A stretch of DNA of 64,000 nucleotides from Agreia sp. COWG. Lineage in GTDB: Bacteria > Actinomycetota > Actinomycetes > Actinomycetales > Microbacteriaceae. The translations under genes were made by a program, and so were the position numbers. Numbering within the stretch: position 1 is the first letter of the stretch; the number at the start of each line of letters is the position of its first letter. The stretch covers positions 682,001-746,000 of the forward strand of contig NZ_LR882035.1 of NCBI RefSeq assembly GCF_904528075.1, given 5' to 3'. Of this stretch, positions 6,677-17,774 are shown piece by piece. Under the pieces are notes generated by a model. The model did not search any database. It was not told where the DNA came from and was given only the letters and a program-made list of their open reading frames with translations.

Positions 6677-9463
6677 TCAGCGTGGAATGACGGAGGCGAG
6701 ATCGGCGCGCCGCACGGCTCCGAGCTTCGATCGTGCCTGCAGGATGTGCGACTCCACGGTGCGCACGCTCAAAAAGAGTCGTGCGGCGATCTCGGCATTC
6801 GAGTGGCCGTCGGCTGCCAGCAGGGTGATCTCGCGCTCACGGCTGGTGAGGGAGGAGAACCTCGGCGAGACCTGGTCGCGGGCCTCGGCGACGGACTCCG
6901 CCGTACCTGCAGCCGTCGTTCTCGGAATCGACGCGCCTGCGGTCGGCTGGTCGCCGGGGTTCGGATGCCCGTTCGTGATCTCGGCGAGGCGCGAGGCGAA
7001 GGGCGTGAGCTTGTCGTCTGAGCGTCTCTTCTCGGCGTACCTGCCCGCCTCGGCGTAGAGCTGGGATGCCGTCTGCAGCGCGAGCGCGCCTTCCCACCAG
7101 AAGTCGAGCGACAGCAGCTCGGTGCCGATGGCCTCGAGCGCGTCGGCGTCGCCCTCGAGCGTGCTGCGGAGGTGACCCTCGAGCAGGAGGGTGGACGGAG
7201 CCGGATCGCCTTGGGGAAGCGCGTCGAGCTGGCCGATTATGCGCACGAGGTTGTCGCCGAGAGCCGCGGCGACGTGGAGTGCGCGAGTCGAGAAGAAACG
7301 CGAGTGCGGCGAGTTCATCGAGGCGATGGCGCGGCACTCGGCGATCGAGCCGGCGAGGTCGCCCTCGTATGCTTTCATGCGCGCGTCGAGGTGCATTGAG
7401 TATTGGGACAGCCACGGGGTGCTCTCTCTGGCCATGATGCGGATCTCCCTCTCGACGAGCAACGCGTCGTCGTGTCGTCCGATCATGGCGAGGGCATTGG
7501 CGCGAAGAACCTGCATCCAGGTCGTCCACCGTGTCTGCGTGCCGTTCCCGACCCGTTCCAACGCGCGGCGCAACTCGGCTTCCGCGCGTCTCCCTTGCGT
7601 CTGCTCGATGGCGAGGTGGCCCGCAGCCAGGTTGACGAGCGCCATGCCGTATTCGTCGGCCGTGTCGACCATGCGCAGGGCATACGACTCGATCTCTCGG
7701 GCGAGGGCGGCGCGATCGTGGCCGGATGCCGCGCGCACGAAGGAGGCTTGCATGATGAATTCCGTGACGTGACCGGTGCGGTCGCGTCGCCGGGGACCAT
7801 CGAGTCCGGAGATCTCCGGACTCGATGGTCCCCGGCCCGAATTGAGAGCGCTCTCAAAGTCGTTGGTCCTTCCGAGATACACGTAGCACGGCATCAATTC
7901 GGCGAGAGCCCGCAGCACTGACGTGGCCGAGGTGCTCTCGTCGCTCGCGATCCGCTCCATCCGTCTCACCCCGTCGGCGTAGTTCGTGAGCATCATTGCG
8001 GCGCGTGCGCTCATGAAGGCGTTCCACTCGTCGAGGACCCCATCGACCGTGCCCCAGGAGCGGGCCTCGGCATCCATGAGTTCGAGATGTCTTTTAGAGC
8101 GGTTGTGCTTCACCAGAACCTGCATCCACCACGAGAGGAACTTGGCGTCTTCGATGGCGTCGCCGTGTGGCACCTCCGTCTTCTCGATGACATTCAGCGC
8201 CTCGACGAACTTTCCCTGCTTCACCAGGCATCGCGAGAGTTCCTCGACCCCCTTCGCGGTGGGGGAGTATGCGAGTGACCTGTGGGCGAACATCATGGCT
8301 GAACCGGGCATGCCGTTTTCGTTCGCCCTGCGCGCGGCCCGTGCGAAGAGCTCCGCGACCTCGGGAATGGTCATATCTTCGAGTGGATCGTGGCTCGGAT
8401 TGTTCATCAGGTACTCCGCGACGAATGCGCATTCCGAAGCCGAGAGGTGCGTTCCCTTCGAGGCGTCGTGCAGAATCACCGTCTCGGCCGCGTGCTGGGC
8501 TTCGAAGGGATTCTCCTCGACCTGCAGGGCGAGAGCGGCACCGGCGTAGAGCTGGCTCACGGCCACGCAATCCGGCGTCCGTGGATCGTGCGCGACCAGG
8601 CCCCGACGCAGGAGGGAGCGGAGGGGGCCGTGGCCGATGATCCTCGTGGCACGCAGGAACGGCGTCGATCCGAGACGGCCGAGGGTGATCAGCCCGTACT
8701 CTTCGTCGGCGCCGAGATCCTGAAGCCGGGGTCGCACGAAGTCGATGATGCGCGGTGACAGTTGTGACGGTCCGAGCAGCAGGTTCTGTTGCCGGGCGGA
8801 GTAGGTGCCCCGGTAGAGCTCCTCACGCGTCAGCTCCTCCAGCAGCCGCGGATTTCCGTCTGCCAGCATGAGGATTCGGGCCTTGGTGACGACGTCGATC
8901 GGCAGCGGCTTCGCGCTGGGAACCGCGTCGATGATTGCCTGGGCCTCGTCGTAGCCCACGCCGCCGAGATCGATGCGTTCGACGCCACCCTCGCTCCACA
9001 ACCACTTCATCTCCCGGCGGCACTCCTGCTCACGCGGGCAACTGGAAGGGGGCGCCGGGTCGAGCGTGATGAGCACGCTGCGGGTCTCATCCATGGCCAG
9101 GCGGCTGAGGCGCCGGATATCGTCCAGATCGAGCAGGTGAGCGTCCTCCACGATGAGAAGATCCGCAGGTCCTGTTCCCCGATCGTCGAGTTGATCCGGC
9201 TGCGATCGCGAGCACACGACGACGATGACGGAACCGCCCCGCCTCTTCACCTCGGCCGCCATAAGCCGGCTCGCATGACTTTTGCCGAAGCCCGGCAGCG
9301 CCGCGATGATCGCCGTCCCCCCGGCGCTGATGATCTGGTTCAGCCGCGCGAGCTCAGCAGCGCGATTCTGCCCGAAAGACTCGTAGTACGTGAGTAGCTC
9401 GGACTTGTATGCCACGTACCTGTGGCCAGTTTTTACGGTCAACGTCGCACCCCCATGCTTCAT
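6677..9463 (-). CDS. Large ATPase-LuxR transcriptional regulator (LAL-like)
   Basis: A 928-residue protein with an N-terminal ATPase (Walker A PGFGKSH at 57-63; Walker B DLLIVEDAH at 101-109), a long helical repeat middle like MalT/LAL regulators, and a C-terminal LuxR HTH (SLTSREREITLLAADGHSNAEIAAR onwards, about 865-925). Such regulators bind an inducer and ATP, then activate promoters. The region at residues about 543-559 is encoded by a perfect 48-bp palindrome, and a second 16-bp palindrome lies just before it in the reading direction. An inverted repeat sits in its upstream region (9521-9573). Inducer and targets are unknown; the pta-ackA neighbours are convergent. Confidence 0.85.
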   Translation of the reverse strand: MKHGGATLTVKTGHRYVAYKSELLTYYESFGQNRAAELARLNQIISAGGTAIIAALPGFGKSHASRLMAAEVKRRGGSVIVVVCSRSQPDQLDDRGTGPADLLIVEDAHLLDLDDIRRLSRLAMDETRSVLITLDPAPPSSCPREQECRREMKWLWSEGGVERIDLGGVGYDEAQAIIDAVPSAKPLPIDVVTKARILMLADGNPRLLEELTREELYRGTYSARQQNLLLGPSQLSPRIIDFVRPRLQDLGADEEYGLITLGRLGSTPFLRATRIIGHGPLRSLLRRGLVAHDPRTPDCVAVSQLYAGAALALQVEENPFEAQHAAETVILHDASKGTHLSASECAFVAEYLMNNPSHDPLEDMTIPEVAELFARAARRANENGMPGSAMMFAHRSLAYSPTAKGVEELSRCLVKQGKFVEALNVIEKTEVPHGDAIEDAKFLSWWMQVLVKHNRSKRHLELMDAEARSWGTVDGVLDEWNAFMSARAAMMLTNYADGVRRMERIASDESTSATSVLRALAELMPCYVYLGRTNDFESALNSGRGPSSPEISGLDGPRRRDRTGHVTEFIMQASFVRAASGHDRAALAREIESYALRMVDTADEYGMALVNLAAGHLAIEQTQGRRAEAELRRALERVGNGTQTRWTTWMQVLRANALAMIGRHDDALLVEREIRIMARESTPWLSQYSMHLDARMKAYEGDLAGSIAECRAIASMNSPHSRFFSTRALHVAAALGDNLVRIIGQLDALPQGDPAPSTLLLEGHLRSTLEGDADALEAIGTELLSLDFWWEGALALQTASQLYAEAGRYAEKRRSDDKLTPFASRLAEITNGHPNPGDQPTAGASIPRTTAAGTAESVAEARDQVSPRFSSLTSREREITLLAADGHSNAEIAARLFLSVRTVESHILQARSKLGAVRRADLASVIPR
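7789..7836. repeat. Perfect 48-bp palindrome inside the LuxR-type gene
   Basis: Each base from 7789 pairs with its partner up to 7836, giving 24-nt arms with no spacer (centre between 7812 and 7813). The arm begins GCCGGGGACCATCG. The palindrome is read through in frame by the LuxR-type gene and encodes a Pro/Ser/Gly-rich peptide with PSSPEISGLDGP. A palindrome this long would form a strong mRNA hairpin or a DNA cruciform. There is no U-run next to it, so it is not an obvious terminator. Confidence 0.95.
7842..7857. promoter_or_regulatory. 16-bp palindrome resembling a LacI-family operator, inside a CDS
   Basis: TTGAGAGCGCTCTCAA is self-complementary and has the CG centre and GAGCGCTC core common to LacI-family operators (compare the CebR box TGGGAGCGCTCCCA). 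It lies 5 nt from the 48-bp palindrome and encodes part of the LuxR-type protein. Binding by any repressor is inference only; no LacI-family gene is seen in the window. Confidence 0.4.
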
Positions 9464-9520
9464 CGCGTGTATTCGTAACAGCGAGCATACGTCGTCTTTT
9501 ATTGACCACTCCGGGTCGCG

Positions 9521-9573
9521 CTACTGAGATGTCGAGTACCAATTCAGTAGTTCGAGCGCCCCCATCTCAGTAG
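9521..9573. repeat. 11-bp inverted repeat between the acetyltransferase and LuxR-type genes
   Basis: CTACTGAGATG (9521-9531) and CATCTCAGTAG (9563-9573) are perfect inverted copies 31 nt apart. A partial inverted copy (TTCAGTAG, 9543-9550) lies between them. The repeat begins right after the acetyltransferase stop and lies upstream of the LuxR-type gene, both on the minus strand. It has no U-run, so it may be an operator for the LuxR-type gene rather than a terminator. The remaining stretch up to 9464 is AT-richer and probably holds that gene's promoter. Confidence 0.55.
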
Positions 9574-9990
9574 TCAGTCGGCGATGAGTCGCTTGCCGTA
9601 ACCGATGGCGTGATCCTCGGTGTAGCCGAGGTGCTCGTAGAAGGCACGCACTGTCGCGTTGTCCGCGCGGATCTGCAAGTTGATCTTCGGGCAGCCGAGC
9701 TCGGTCAAGAGACGCTCCGCCTCCTGCATCATGAGGCGGCCGTAGGACAGTCCGCGCGAGTCGGATGCGACAGCGAGATAGTTCACCCAGCCACGGTGAC
9801 CGTCGTAACCGACCATGGCCACGGCGACGAGGCGCTCGTCGGCCTCTGCCACCAGAAAGAGCTCTGGTTGGGTCGTGAGCTTGCGTTCGATGTCCTTGCG
9901 GGGGTCGTTCCACGGTCGAACCAGGCCGGCTTCCCTCCAGAGAGTGATGACGGCATCGGTGTCGCTCGGGGCGAAGGGGCGGATCTTCAT
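9574..9990 (-). CDS. GNAT acetyltransferase, YpeA-like
   Basis: The ATG at 9990 gives 138 residues: MKIRPFAPSDTDAVITLWREAGL, then VAMVGYDGHRGWVNYLAVASDSRGLSYGR with the acetyl-CoA loop, and NLQIRADNATVRAFYEHLGY, the C-terminal GNAT motif. The pattern matches the E. coli YpeA family, for which the substrate is not firmly known. A longer frame to 10815 is open but has no family support and overlaps dnaX. The gene is divergent from dnaX with 84 nt between starts. Confidence 0.88.
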   Translation of the reverse strand: MKIRPFAPSDTDAVITLWREAGLVRPWNDPRKDIERKLTTQPELFLVAEADERLVAVAMVGYDGHRGWVNYLAVASDSRGLSYGRLMMQEAERLLTELGCPKINLQIRADNATVRAFYEHLGYTEDHAIGYGKRLIAD

Positions 9991-10062
9991 CGCTCCATTG
10001 TGCCTGGGCTTGCCGGTCTGCACAGACGTGGATGCGACGGGTCGCCTGTCGGCGGTGACCGT

Positions 10063-10068
10063 TACGAT
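10063..10068 (+). promoter_or_regulatory. Possible -10 box (TACGAT) for leaderless dnaX transcript
   Basis: TACGAT fits the TANNNT pattern of actinobacterial -10 elements and ends 6 nt before the dnaX ATG at 10075. That would place the transcription start on or next to the start codon, as in leaderless mRNAs. No convincing -35 is visible and there is no Shine-Dalgarno site before dnaX, which supports the idea weakly. Confidence 0.35.
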
Positions 10069-10074
10069 TGCTGC

Positions 10075-12276
10075 ATGGTCACCGCCCTGTATCGCCGCTA
10101 TCGGCCCGAGACCTTCGCCGAGATGATCGGCCAGTCGCAGGTGACCGATCCGCTGATGACGGCGCTGCGCACCAACCGCGTCAACCACGCCTATCTCTTC
10201 TCCGGACCGCGAGGCTGCGGCAAGACCACGTCGGCCCGCATCCTGGCGCGCTGCCTCAACTGCGCCGAGGGCCCCACCGACACCCCGTGCGGCGTCTGCC
10301 CCAGCTGCGTCGAGCTCGGCCGAGACGGCGGGGGCTCCCTCGACGTGGTCGAGATCGACGCGGCGAGCCACAACGGTGTCGACGACGCCCGCGACATTCG
10401 CGAGCGAGCGGTCTTCGCCCCCGCCCGAGACCGCTTCAAGATCTTCATCCTCGACGAGGCGCACATGGTCACGCCGCAGGGCTTCAATGCGCTGCTCAAG
10501 ATCGTCGAAGAACCACCAGAGCACGTCAAGTTCATCTTCGCCACGACCGAGCCAGACAAGGTCATCGGCACCATCCGGTCGCGCACGCACCACTACCCGT
10601 TCAGGCTCGTCCCGCCTGCACAGCTGCTCGAATACGTTCAGCAGCTGTGCGACAGCGAGGGCATGCACGTCGCGCCCGGTGTGCTGCCGCTCGTGGTGCG
10701 GGCCGGTGGCGGCTCGCCCCGTGACACCCTGTCGTTGCTCGATCAGCTCATGGCCGGCTCCGAGAACAACTCCGTCGAGTACGAGCGGGCCGTCGCGCTG
10801 CTCGGCTATACGCACTCCGCCCTACTGGGCGAGGTCATCGACGCCATCGGCGTGCGTGACGCCGCCGCCGCGTTCGGCGCCGTCGACCGCGTGATCCAGA
10901 CGGGTCAAGACCCGCGCCGCTTCGTCGAAGACCTGCTCGAGAGGCTTCGCGACATCATCATCGTGAGTGCCACCACGAGCATCGAGGCCGCGGGCGCCGT
11001 GCTGCGCGGCGTGCCCACCGACGAACTCCAGACCATGCATCAGCAGGCGCAGCAGTTCGGCCACGCCGAGCTGTCGCGCACGGCCGACATCGTGAACGCC
11101 GCCCTCACCGAGATGACGGGCGCCACAAGCCCCCGCCTGCACCTCGAACTGATGATCGCGCGCGTGCTCGTGCCGGCGAGCGACGACACCGAACGAGGTT
11201 CCCTGGCCCGCATCGAGCGGCTCGAGCGCCGCGTGGGCGTCGAGACGGTCGCCGGTCGAGAGGCGCAGCTGCCCGTGGCGGCTGCCCCGCCCGTCGCTCT
11301 CCCTCACCGTGCTGCCGCGCCTGTTTCCGTGCCCGCCGCAGCCGAGGCTCCCGCTGCAATCGCTCCCGAAGTCGAGGCCGCAGCCGAGCCCGCTCCGCAG
11401 CGAGCCGCTGTGCCGACACCCGTATCCGAGAAGGCACCCGCGGCACAGTCGGTCGTTGAGGCCGCTCCCGCTCCCGCTCCCGCCGCCGAGCCGGCGGCGG
11501 CGGCTCCGCTCGCCGCATCTCCGGCCGTTTCGGCCCCCGTCGACCCCGCCGGGCCGGTGACCCTGCAGCACCTGCGCGACACATGGCCCGAGATCCTCGA
11601 GGCCGTGCAGAAGGCCCGCCGCAGCGCGTGGCTCGTCGTGTTCACCGCCACGGTTCGGGGCTTCGAGAACGACGTCCTCACGCTGGCGTTCCCCAGCGAG
11701 AACGACGTTGCCTCCTTCAAGCAGCAACAGGCGCCGGGCCAGGGAGTCAGCGAGATCCTGCGCCAGGCGATCCTCGATCTGCTCGGCGTTCGCGTCAAGT
11801 ACATCGCCCGCGTCGAGCACTCCGGGTCGTCGGCGTCGGCGTCGGCACCGGCAGCGGCTGCCCCTGAGCCCGGTCCGCGAGCGGCGGCACAGGGCCAGCC
11901 CGCGACATCCGGCCCCGCGTCACCACCCGCGGCGGCGAGGCAGGCCGCCCCCGCTGCGGTCACGAACTCGTGGGCCGTCGTCGCGATCCCGCAGTCGGAG
12001 CCGGAGGCGGAAGAAGACCGCGAGCCGGAACCAGACTTCCGGCCGCCAGCCCCCTCCGCCTCCGCTCCTGCGTCTACGCCTGCGCCGATCGCCACGGTGC
12101 CCTCTGTGGCCGCAGCTGCGCCCGAGGCCAGGAAGCCCGAACTTGCCAGGCAGCAGCCCTCTCAGCCGCACGCGTCGGCCGACTCCGGTCGCCAGCGCTA
12201 CGGCGAGGCCGTCGTGCGCGAGATCCTCGGCGCCAATTTCATCGAGGAGCAGCCCGTTGCTCCTCGCAACCCGTAA
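10075..12276 (+). CDS. dnaX: DNA polymerase III subunits gamma and tau
   Basis: The clamp-loader ATPase. The 733-residue protein starts [20 protein letters not shown], with Walker [11 protein letters not shown] near residue 43, a zinc-binding set of cysteines ([19 protein letters not shown]), [13 protein letters not shown] (Walker B), and [18 protein letters not shown] with [10 protein letters not shown] (sensor and SRC motif). After about residue 390 it has two long Ala/Pro-rich linkers around a folded tau region ([21 protein letters not shown]). ATG at 10075 is chosen; GTG at 10078 is possible. recR follows after 16 nt, with no ybaB gene in between. Confidence 0.96.
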   Translation: MVTALYRRYRPETFAEMIGQSQVTDPLMTALRTNRVNHAYLFSGPRGCGKTTSARILARCLNCAEGPTDTPCGVCPSCVELGRDGGGSLDVVEIDAASHNGVDDARDIRERAVFAPARDRFKIFILDEAHMVTPQGFNALLKIVEEPPEHVKFIFATTEPDKVIGTIRSRTHHYPFRLVPPAQLLEYVQQLCDSEGMHVAPGVLPLVVRAGGGSPRDTLSLLDQLMAGSENNSVEYERAVALLGYTHSALLGEVIDAIGVRDAAAAFGAVDRVIQTGQDPRRFVEDLLERLRDIIIVSATTSIEAAGAVLRGVPTDELQTMHQQAQQFGHAELSRTADIVNAALTEMTGATSPRLHLELMIARVLVPASDDTERGSLARIERLERRVGVETVAGREAQLPVAAAPPVALPHRAAAPVSVPAAAEAPAAIAPEVEAAAEPAPQRAAVPTPVSEKAPAAQSVVEAAPAPAPAAEPAAAAPLAASPAVSAPVDPAGPVTLQHLRDTWPEILEAVQKARRSAWLVVFTATVRGFENDVLTLAFPSENDVASFKQQQAPGQGVSEILRQAILDLLGVRVKYIARVEHSGSSASASAPAAAAPEPGPRAAAQGQPATSGPASPPAAARQAAPAAVTNSWAVVAIPQSEPEAEEDREPEPDFRPPAPSASAPASTPAPIATVPSVAAAAPEARKPELARQQPSQPHASADSGRQRYGEAVVREILGANFIEEQPVAPRNP

Positions 12277-12292
12277 GAGAAGCGACCGATAC

Positions 12293-12892
12293 GTGTACGA
12301 AGGCATCGTCCAGGAACTGATCGACGAGCTGGGAAGGCTCCCGGGCATCGGCCCGAAGTCGGCGCAGCGCATCGCGTTCCACATCCTGCAGACCGAGTCG
12401 TTCGACGTCACCAGGCTCGCCGAGGTGCTCATCGAGGTGCGTGACAAGGTGCACTTCTGCTCTATCTGCGGCAATGTGTCCGAGCAGGACACGTGCACGA
12501 TCTGTCGCGACCCCCGCCGGCAGCAGACGGTGATCTGCGTCGTCGAAGAGGCCAAAGACGTGGTGGCCATCGAGCGCACCCGCGAGTTCCGCGGGCTGTA
12601 CCACGTGCTCGGTGGAGCGATCAGTCCGATCGACGGCATCGGACCAGACAACCTGCGCATCCGCGAGCTCATGCAGCGACTGGCCGACGTGAACATCACC
12701 GAGGTCATCATCGCCACCGACCCCAACCTCGAGGGCGAGGCGACGGCCACCTACCTGTCTCGGCTGCTCAACACCCTCCAGATCCGCATCACGCGCCTGG
12801 CCTCCGGACTGCCCGTCGGCGGCGACCTCGAATACGCCGACGAGGTCACCCTCGGGCGCGCGTTCGAGGGCAGACGGCTCGTCGAGGGCTAA
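12293..12892 (+). CDS. recR: Recombination mediator protein RecR
   Basis: Acts with RecO/RecF at gaps in DNA to load RecA. From GTG at 12293 (after AAGAGAAGCG) it is 199 residues, the normal length. It has the N-terminal helix-hairpin-helix ([20 protein letters not shown]), a C4 zinc finger ([16 protein letters not shown]), and a Toprim domain ([15 protein letters not shown]) followed by [19 protein letters not shown] and the Walker-like [12 protein letters not shown]. It forms an operon with dnaX and the polymerase gene that starts 2 nt after its stop. Confidence 0.97.
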   Translation: MYEGIVQELIDELGRLPGIGPKSAQRIAFHILQTESFDVTRLAEVLIEVRDKVHFCSICGNVSEQDTCTICRDPRRQQTVICVVEEAKDVVAIERTREFRGLYHVLGGAISPIDGIGPDNLRIRELMQRLADVNITEVIIATDPNLEGEATATYLSRLLNTLQIRITRLASGLPVGGDLEYADEVTLGRAFEGRRLVEG

Positions 12893-12894
12893 TC

Positions 12895-14580
12895 GTGCAC
12901 ATTGCCGTCTCGGCTGCGGGCGACGACGGCGTCACGCTCACCGAGCTCGACGAGGCCGGCCGCCCCGGCGGTGCGCCGGTCTCCGTGCCGCGAGAGGCGT
13001 TCGCCGAGGCTGTCAGCGAGCGCGAGCCGGGCTCTCCCCGCTGGGTGTGGGACGACACTCGCCGCTGGTACCCCGGCCTGCTCGAGGCCGGCGTCGTCGT
13101 CGAACGCTGCGTCGATCTGCGACTGAATCACGTCATCCTCAAAAACTCGGCAGCGACGGCCGATTCGGAGTTGGCCCTCGCGCCCGCCTCGGCGTGGGAC
13201 GTTCCGAGCGACTGGGCCCCGCAGGCGGCATCCGACGCCCTCTTCGAGCTCGGGGCCCTTCGCGGCAGGCGCCCCGAGGAGGGCGCTGATCCGATCGAGG
13301 AATTCCGTCGTCAGCGCTCGGCCGTCGCGGGCTCCGCCGACCCCAATCGGCTGTCGCTGCTGCTCGCCGCCGAATCTGCCGGAGCCCTCATCGCCGTCGA
13401 GATGGAGTTCGCCGGTCTTCCGTGGAGCGCCGAGCGCCACAACGAACTGCTCGAGGGTCTCCTCGGCGCGCGGCCGCACCCCGGACAGAGGCCTGCACGC
13501 ATGCAGGCCTTATTGGGCGACATCAGGTTCGCCCTCGCCGACCCGAGTGCAAACCCCGACTCGCCCGTCGAACTCGTGAAATCCCTGCGCAGGGCAGGAA
13601 TCGACGTGACGAGTACCAATAAATGGGAGTTGCAGCGCCACGAACACCCGGCCATCGAGCCGCTTCTGGCCTATAAGAAGCTGTCGCGGCTGCTGAGCGC
13701 CAACGGATGGAACTGGATCGACGCCTGGGTGAACGACGGGCGGTTCCGGCCGGTGTACGTGCCGGGCGGCGTCGTCACCGGGCGATGGGCATCCGATGGC
13801 GGGGGAGCGCTGCAACTGCCGCACCAGGTTCGAGGCGCGGTGGTCGCGGACCCGGGCTGGCTGTTCGTGGTCGCCGACGCCGCGCAGCTCGAGCCCCGCA
13901 TCCTCACCGCCATGTCGGGCGACCGAGCTATGGCGGCGGCCGGCCACGACCGCGATCTCTACGACGGCATCGTCGCCTCCGGAGCGGTCGATACCCGCGC
14001 TCATGCGAAGGTGGCGATGCTCGGGGCGATGTATGGCGCGACCACCGGGGAGAGCGGGCGCATGCTGCCGAAGCTCGAGCGTGCCTACCCGAGGGCCATC
14101 CGGTTCGTCGAAGAGGCCGCGCGCGCGGGGGAGCGCGGCGAGGTGGTCTCGACGCACCTCGGGCGAAGCTCTCCGCGGCCTCCGGTCGAGTGGCGGCAGC
14201 AGCAGGATGACGCGCAGCAGGAGGGTGCGGACGAACCGCTGCTGGCGGCCGCCAAGACGGCCAGACGCAGCTGGGGTCGCTTCACCCGCAATTTCGTGGT
14301 GCAGGGAACCGCGGCCGAGTGGGCCCTGTCGTGGATGGCCGGGCTGCGCGGGCGGCTGGCCCGTCTCGGCCCCGGGCTTCCGCTCGCGCAGCGGCCCCAC
14401 CTCGTCTTCTTCCTGCACGACGAGGTGATGGTGCACACGCCGGCCGAGCTCGCCGACGCGGTCGCGGCCGAGGTGCGTGCCGCGGCAGAAGACGCGGGGC
14501 GGCTGCTTTTCGGCGGGCTGCCCGTGCAATTCCCCGTGACGGTGGCCACCGTCGAGAGCTATGACCAGGCCAAAGGCTGA
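12895..14580 (+). CDS. PolA-like DNA polymerase (actinobacterial stand-alone form)
   Basis: A 561-residue protein with the family A polymerase core but no 5' nuclease domain, usually annotated bifunctional 3'-5' exonuclease/DNA polymerase. Motif A reads VADAAQLEPR, motif B RAHAKVAMLGAMYG and motif C FFLHDEVMV (near residue 505); VTGRWASDGGGALQLP matches the T-G-R-x-S region. The N-terminal 160 residues show no DEDD exonuclease acids that I can identify. The usual aromatic residue of the O-helix (RxxxKxxxF) is Leu here. GTG at 12895 is the start. It is coupled to recR, suggesting a repair role; processivity and fidelity are unknown. Confidence 0.85.
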   Translation: MHIAVSAAGDDGVTLTELDEAGRPGGAPVSVPREAFAEAVSEREPGSPRWVWDDTRRWYPGLLEAGVVVERCVDLRLNHVILKNSAATADSELALAPASAWDVPSDWAPQAASDALFELGALRGRRPEEGADPIEEFRRQRSAVAGSADPNRLSLLLAAESAGALIAVEMEFAGLPWSAERHNELLEGLLGARPHPGQRPARMQALLGDIRFALADPSANPDSPVELVKSLRRAGIDVTSTNKWELQRHEHPAIEPLLAYKKLSRLLSANGWNWIDAWVNDGRFRPVYVPGGVVTGRWASDGGGALQLPHQVRGAVVADPGWLFVVADAAQLEPRILTAMSGDRAMAAAGHDRDLYDGIVASGAVDTRAHAKVAMLGAMYGATTGESGRMLPKLERAYPRAIRFVEEAARAGERGEVVSTHLGRSSPRPPVEWRQQQDDAQQEGADEPLLAAAKTARRSWGRFTRNFVVQGTAAEWALSWMAGLRGRLARLGPGLPLAQRPHLVFFLHDEVMVHTPAELADAVAAEVRAAAEDAGRLLFGGLPVQFPVTVATVESYDQAKG

Positions 14581-14593
14581 GCCGAGTTCTCGA

Positions 14594-14633
14594 TAAGATA
14601 TGACGCTGGGCCCATCCACTGTCATTACGGGAG
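14594..14633 (+). promoter_or_regulatory. Possible lysC promoter -10 (TAAGAT) and ribosome binding site
   Basis: TAAGAT at 14594-14599 fits a -10 element in the 60-nt gap before lysC, and GGGAG at 14629-14633 lies 7 nt before the GTG start, fixing that start. No clear -35 is seen, and no leader peptide or riboswitch fits in this space. Confidence 0.4.
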
Positions 14634-14640
14634 TCATGTC

Positions 14641-17063
<2,423 letters not shown>

Positions 17064-17174
17064 GCCGGCCGCCCAACGCCGCTGTGAGCTGCGGTTCTCG
17101 GATGGAACCGATCGGAAGTGCCGTGAAGGGTGCGAAGGTCGCGCCCGAGCGCGGCGGCGGGTCACAATGAGCAC

Positions 17175-17738
17175 ATGAGTATTCCGGATTATTCGGGCAA
17201 CCCGAGCTACCGTCTCAGCACCGCCGAACGTGAGAGGGCGGTCTCAGAGCTGCGGCAGCACGTGGCGGAGGGTCGTCTCACCGAGTCCGAGTTCACCGAA
17301 CGGAGCAAGGCGGCTCGCACGGCTGTCACGCGCGGTCAGCTTGCGCCCCTCTTCGAGGACCTGCCCGCGACCACGTTCCCCGCGTCGACCGCGGCCGCGG
17401 TGGCGGATGCTCGTCCGGTCGCCGTGCAGGACGCCGTGCCCGCTTACGGCGCGCCCGAAGCGCCGTCCGCGGAGGCCCTGCCGACGGCATCCGCTGTTGC
17501 GCCGTCGCAGGCCGCACCAGCGGCGACAGTCGGTTGGAAGGACCCCCAGGCGAAAGAGGTCAGTCGGGCGGGGGCCACGGTCATGGCGATCGTGCCGTTC
17601 GTGTCGCTCACGCTCTTCTTCGTCACGGGCAGCGTCATGAGCTGGAGCTACAGCTGGCTCTGGTTCCTGCTGGTTCCCGTGGCGGGCATCGTCATCTACG
17701 GGCCGAACGGCAAACCGAAGCGGCCGCCGCGCCGCTGA
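17175..17738 (+). CDS. DUF1707 (SHOCT-like) membrane protein
   Basis: The ATG at 17175 gives 187 residues. Residues about 10-58 (RLSTAERERAVSELRQHVAEGRLTESEFTERSKAARTAVTRGQLAPLFEDLP) are the actinobacterial DUF1707 domain, a short helical module found on many membrane-associated proteins. An Ala/Pro-rich linker follows, then two C-terminal membrane segments (VMAIVPFVSLTLFFVTGSVM and WLWFLLVPVAGIVIYG) and a basic tail. Function unknown. It stands between asd and an SGNH hydrolase with short gaps on both sides. Confidence 0.8.
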   Translation: MSIPDYSGNPSYRLSTAERERAVSELRQHVAEGRLTESEFTERSKAARTAVTRGQLAPLFEDLPATTFPASTAAAVADARPVAVQDAVPAYGAPEAPSAEALPTASAVAPSQAAPAATVGWKDPQAKEVSRAGATVMAIVPFVSLTLFFVTGSVMSWSYSWLWFLLVPVAGIVIYGPNGKPKRPPRR

Positions 17739-17774
17739 CCAAACCGACGGGCATATCGCCCACGAATACCTGCC

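Noticed and set aside
10822..11820. A 332-codon minus-strand frame opposite dnaX
   Set aside because: Arises from the Ala/Pro-rich linker codons of dnaX read in reverse; Gly/Arg low complexity only.
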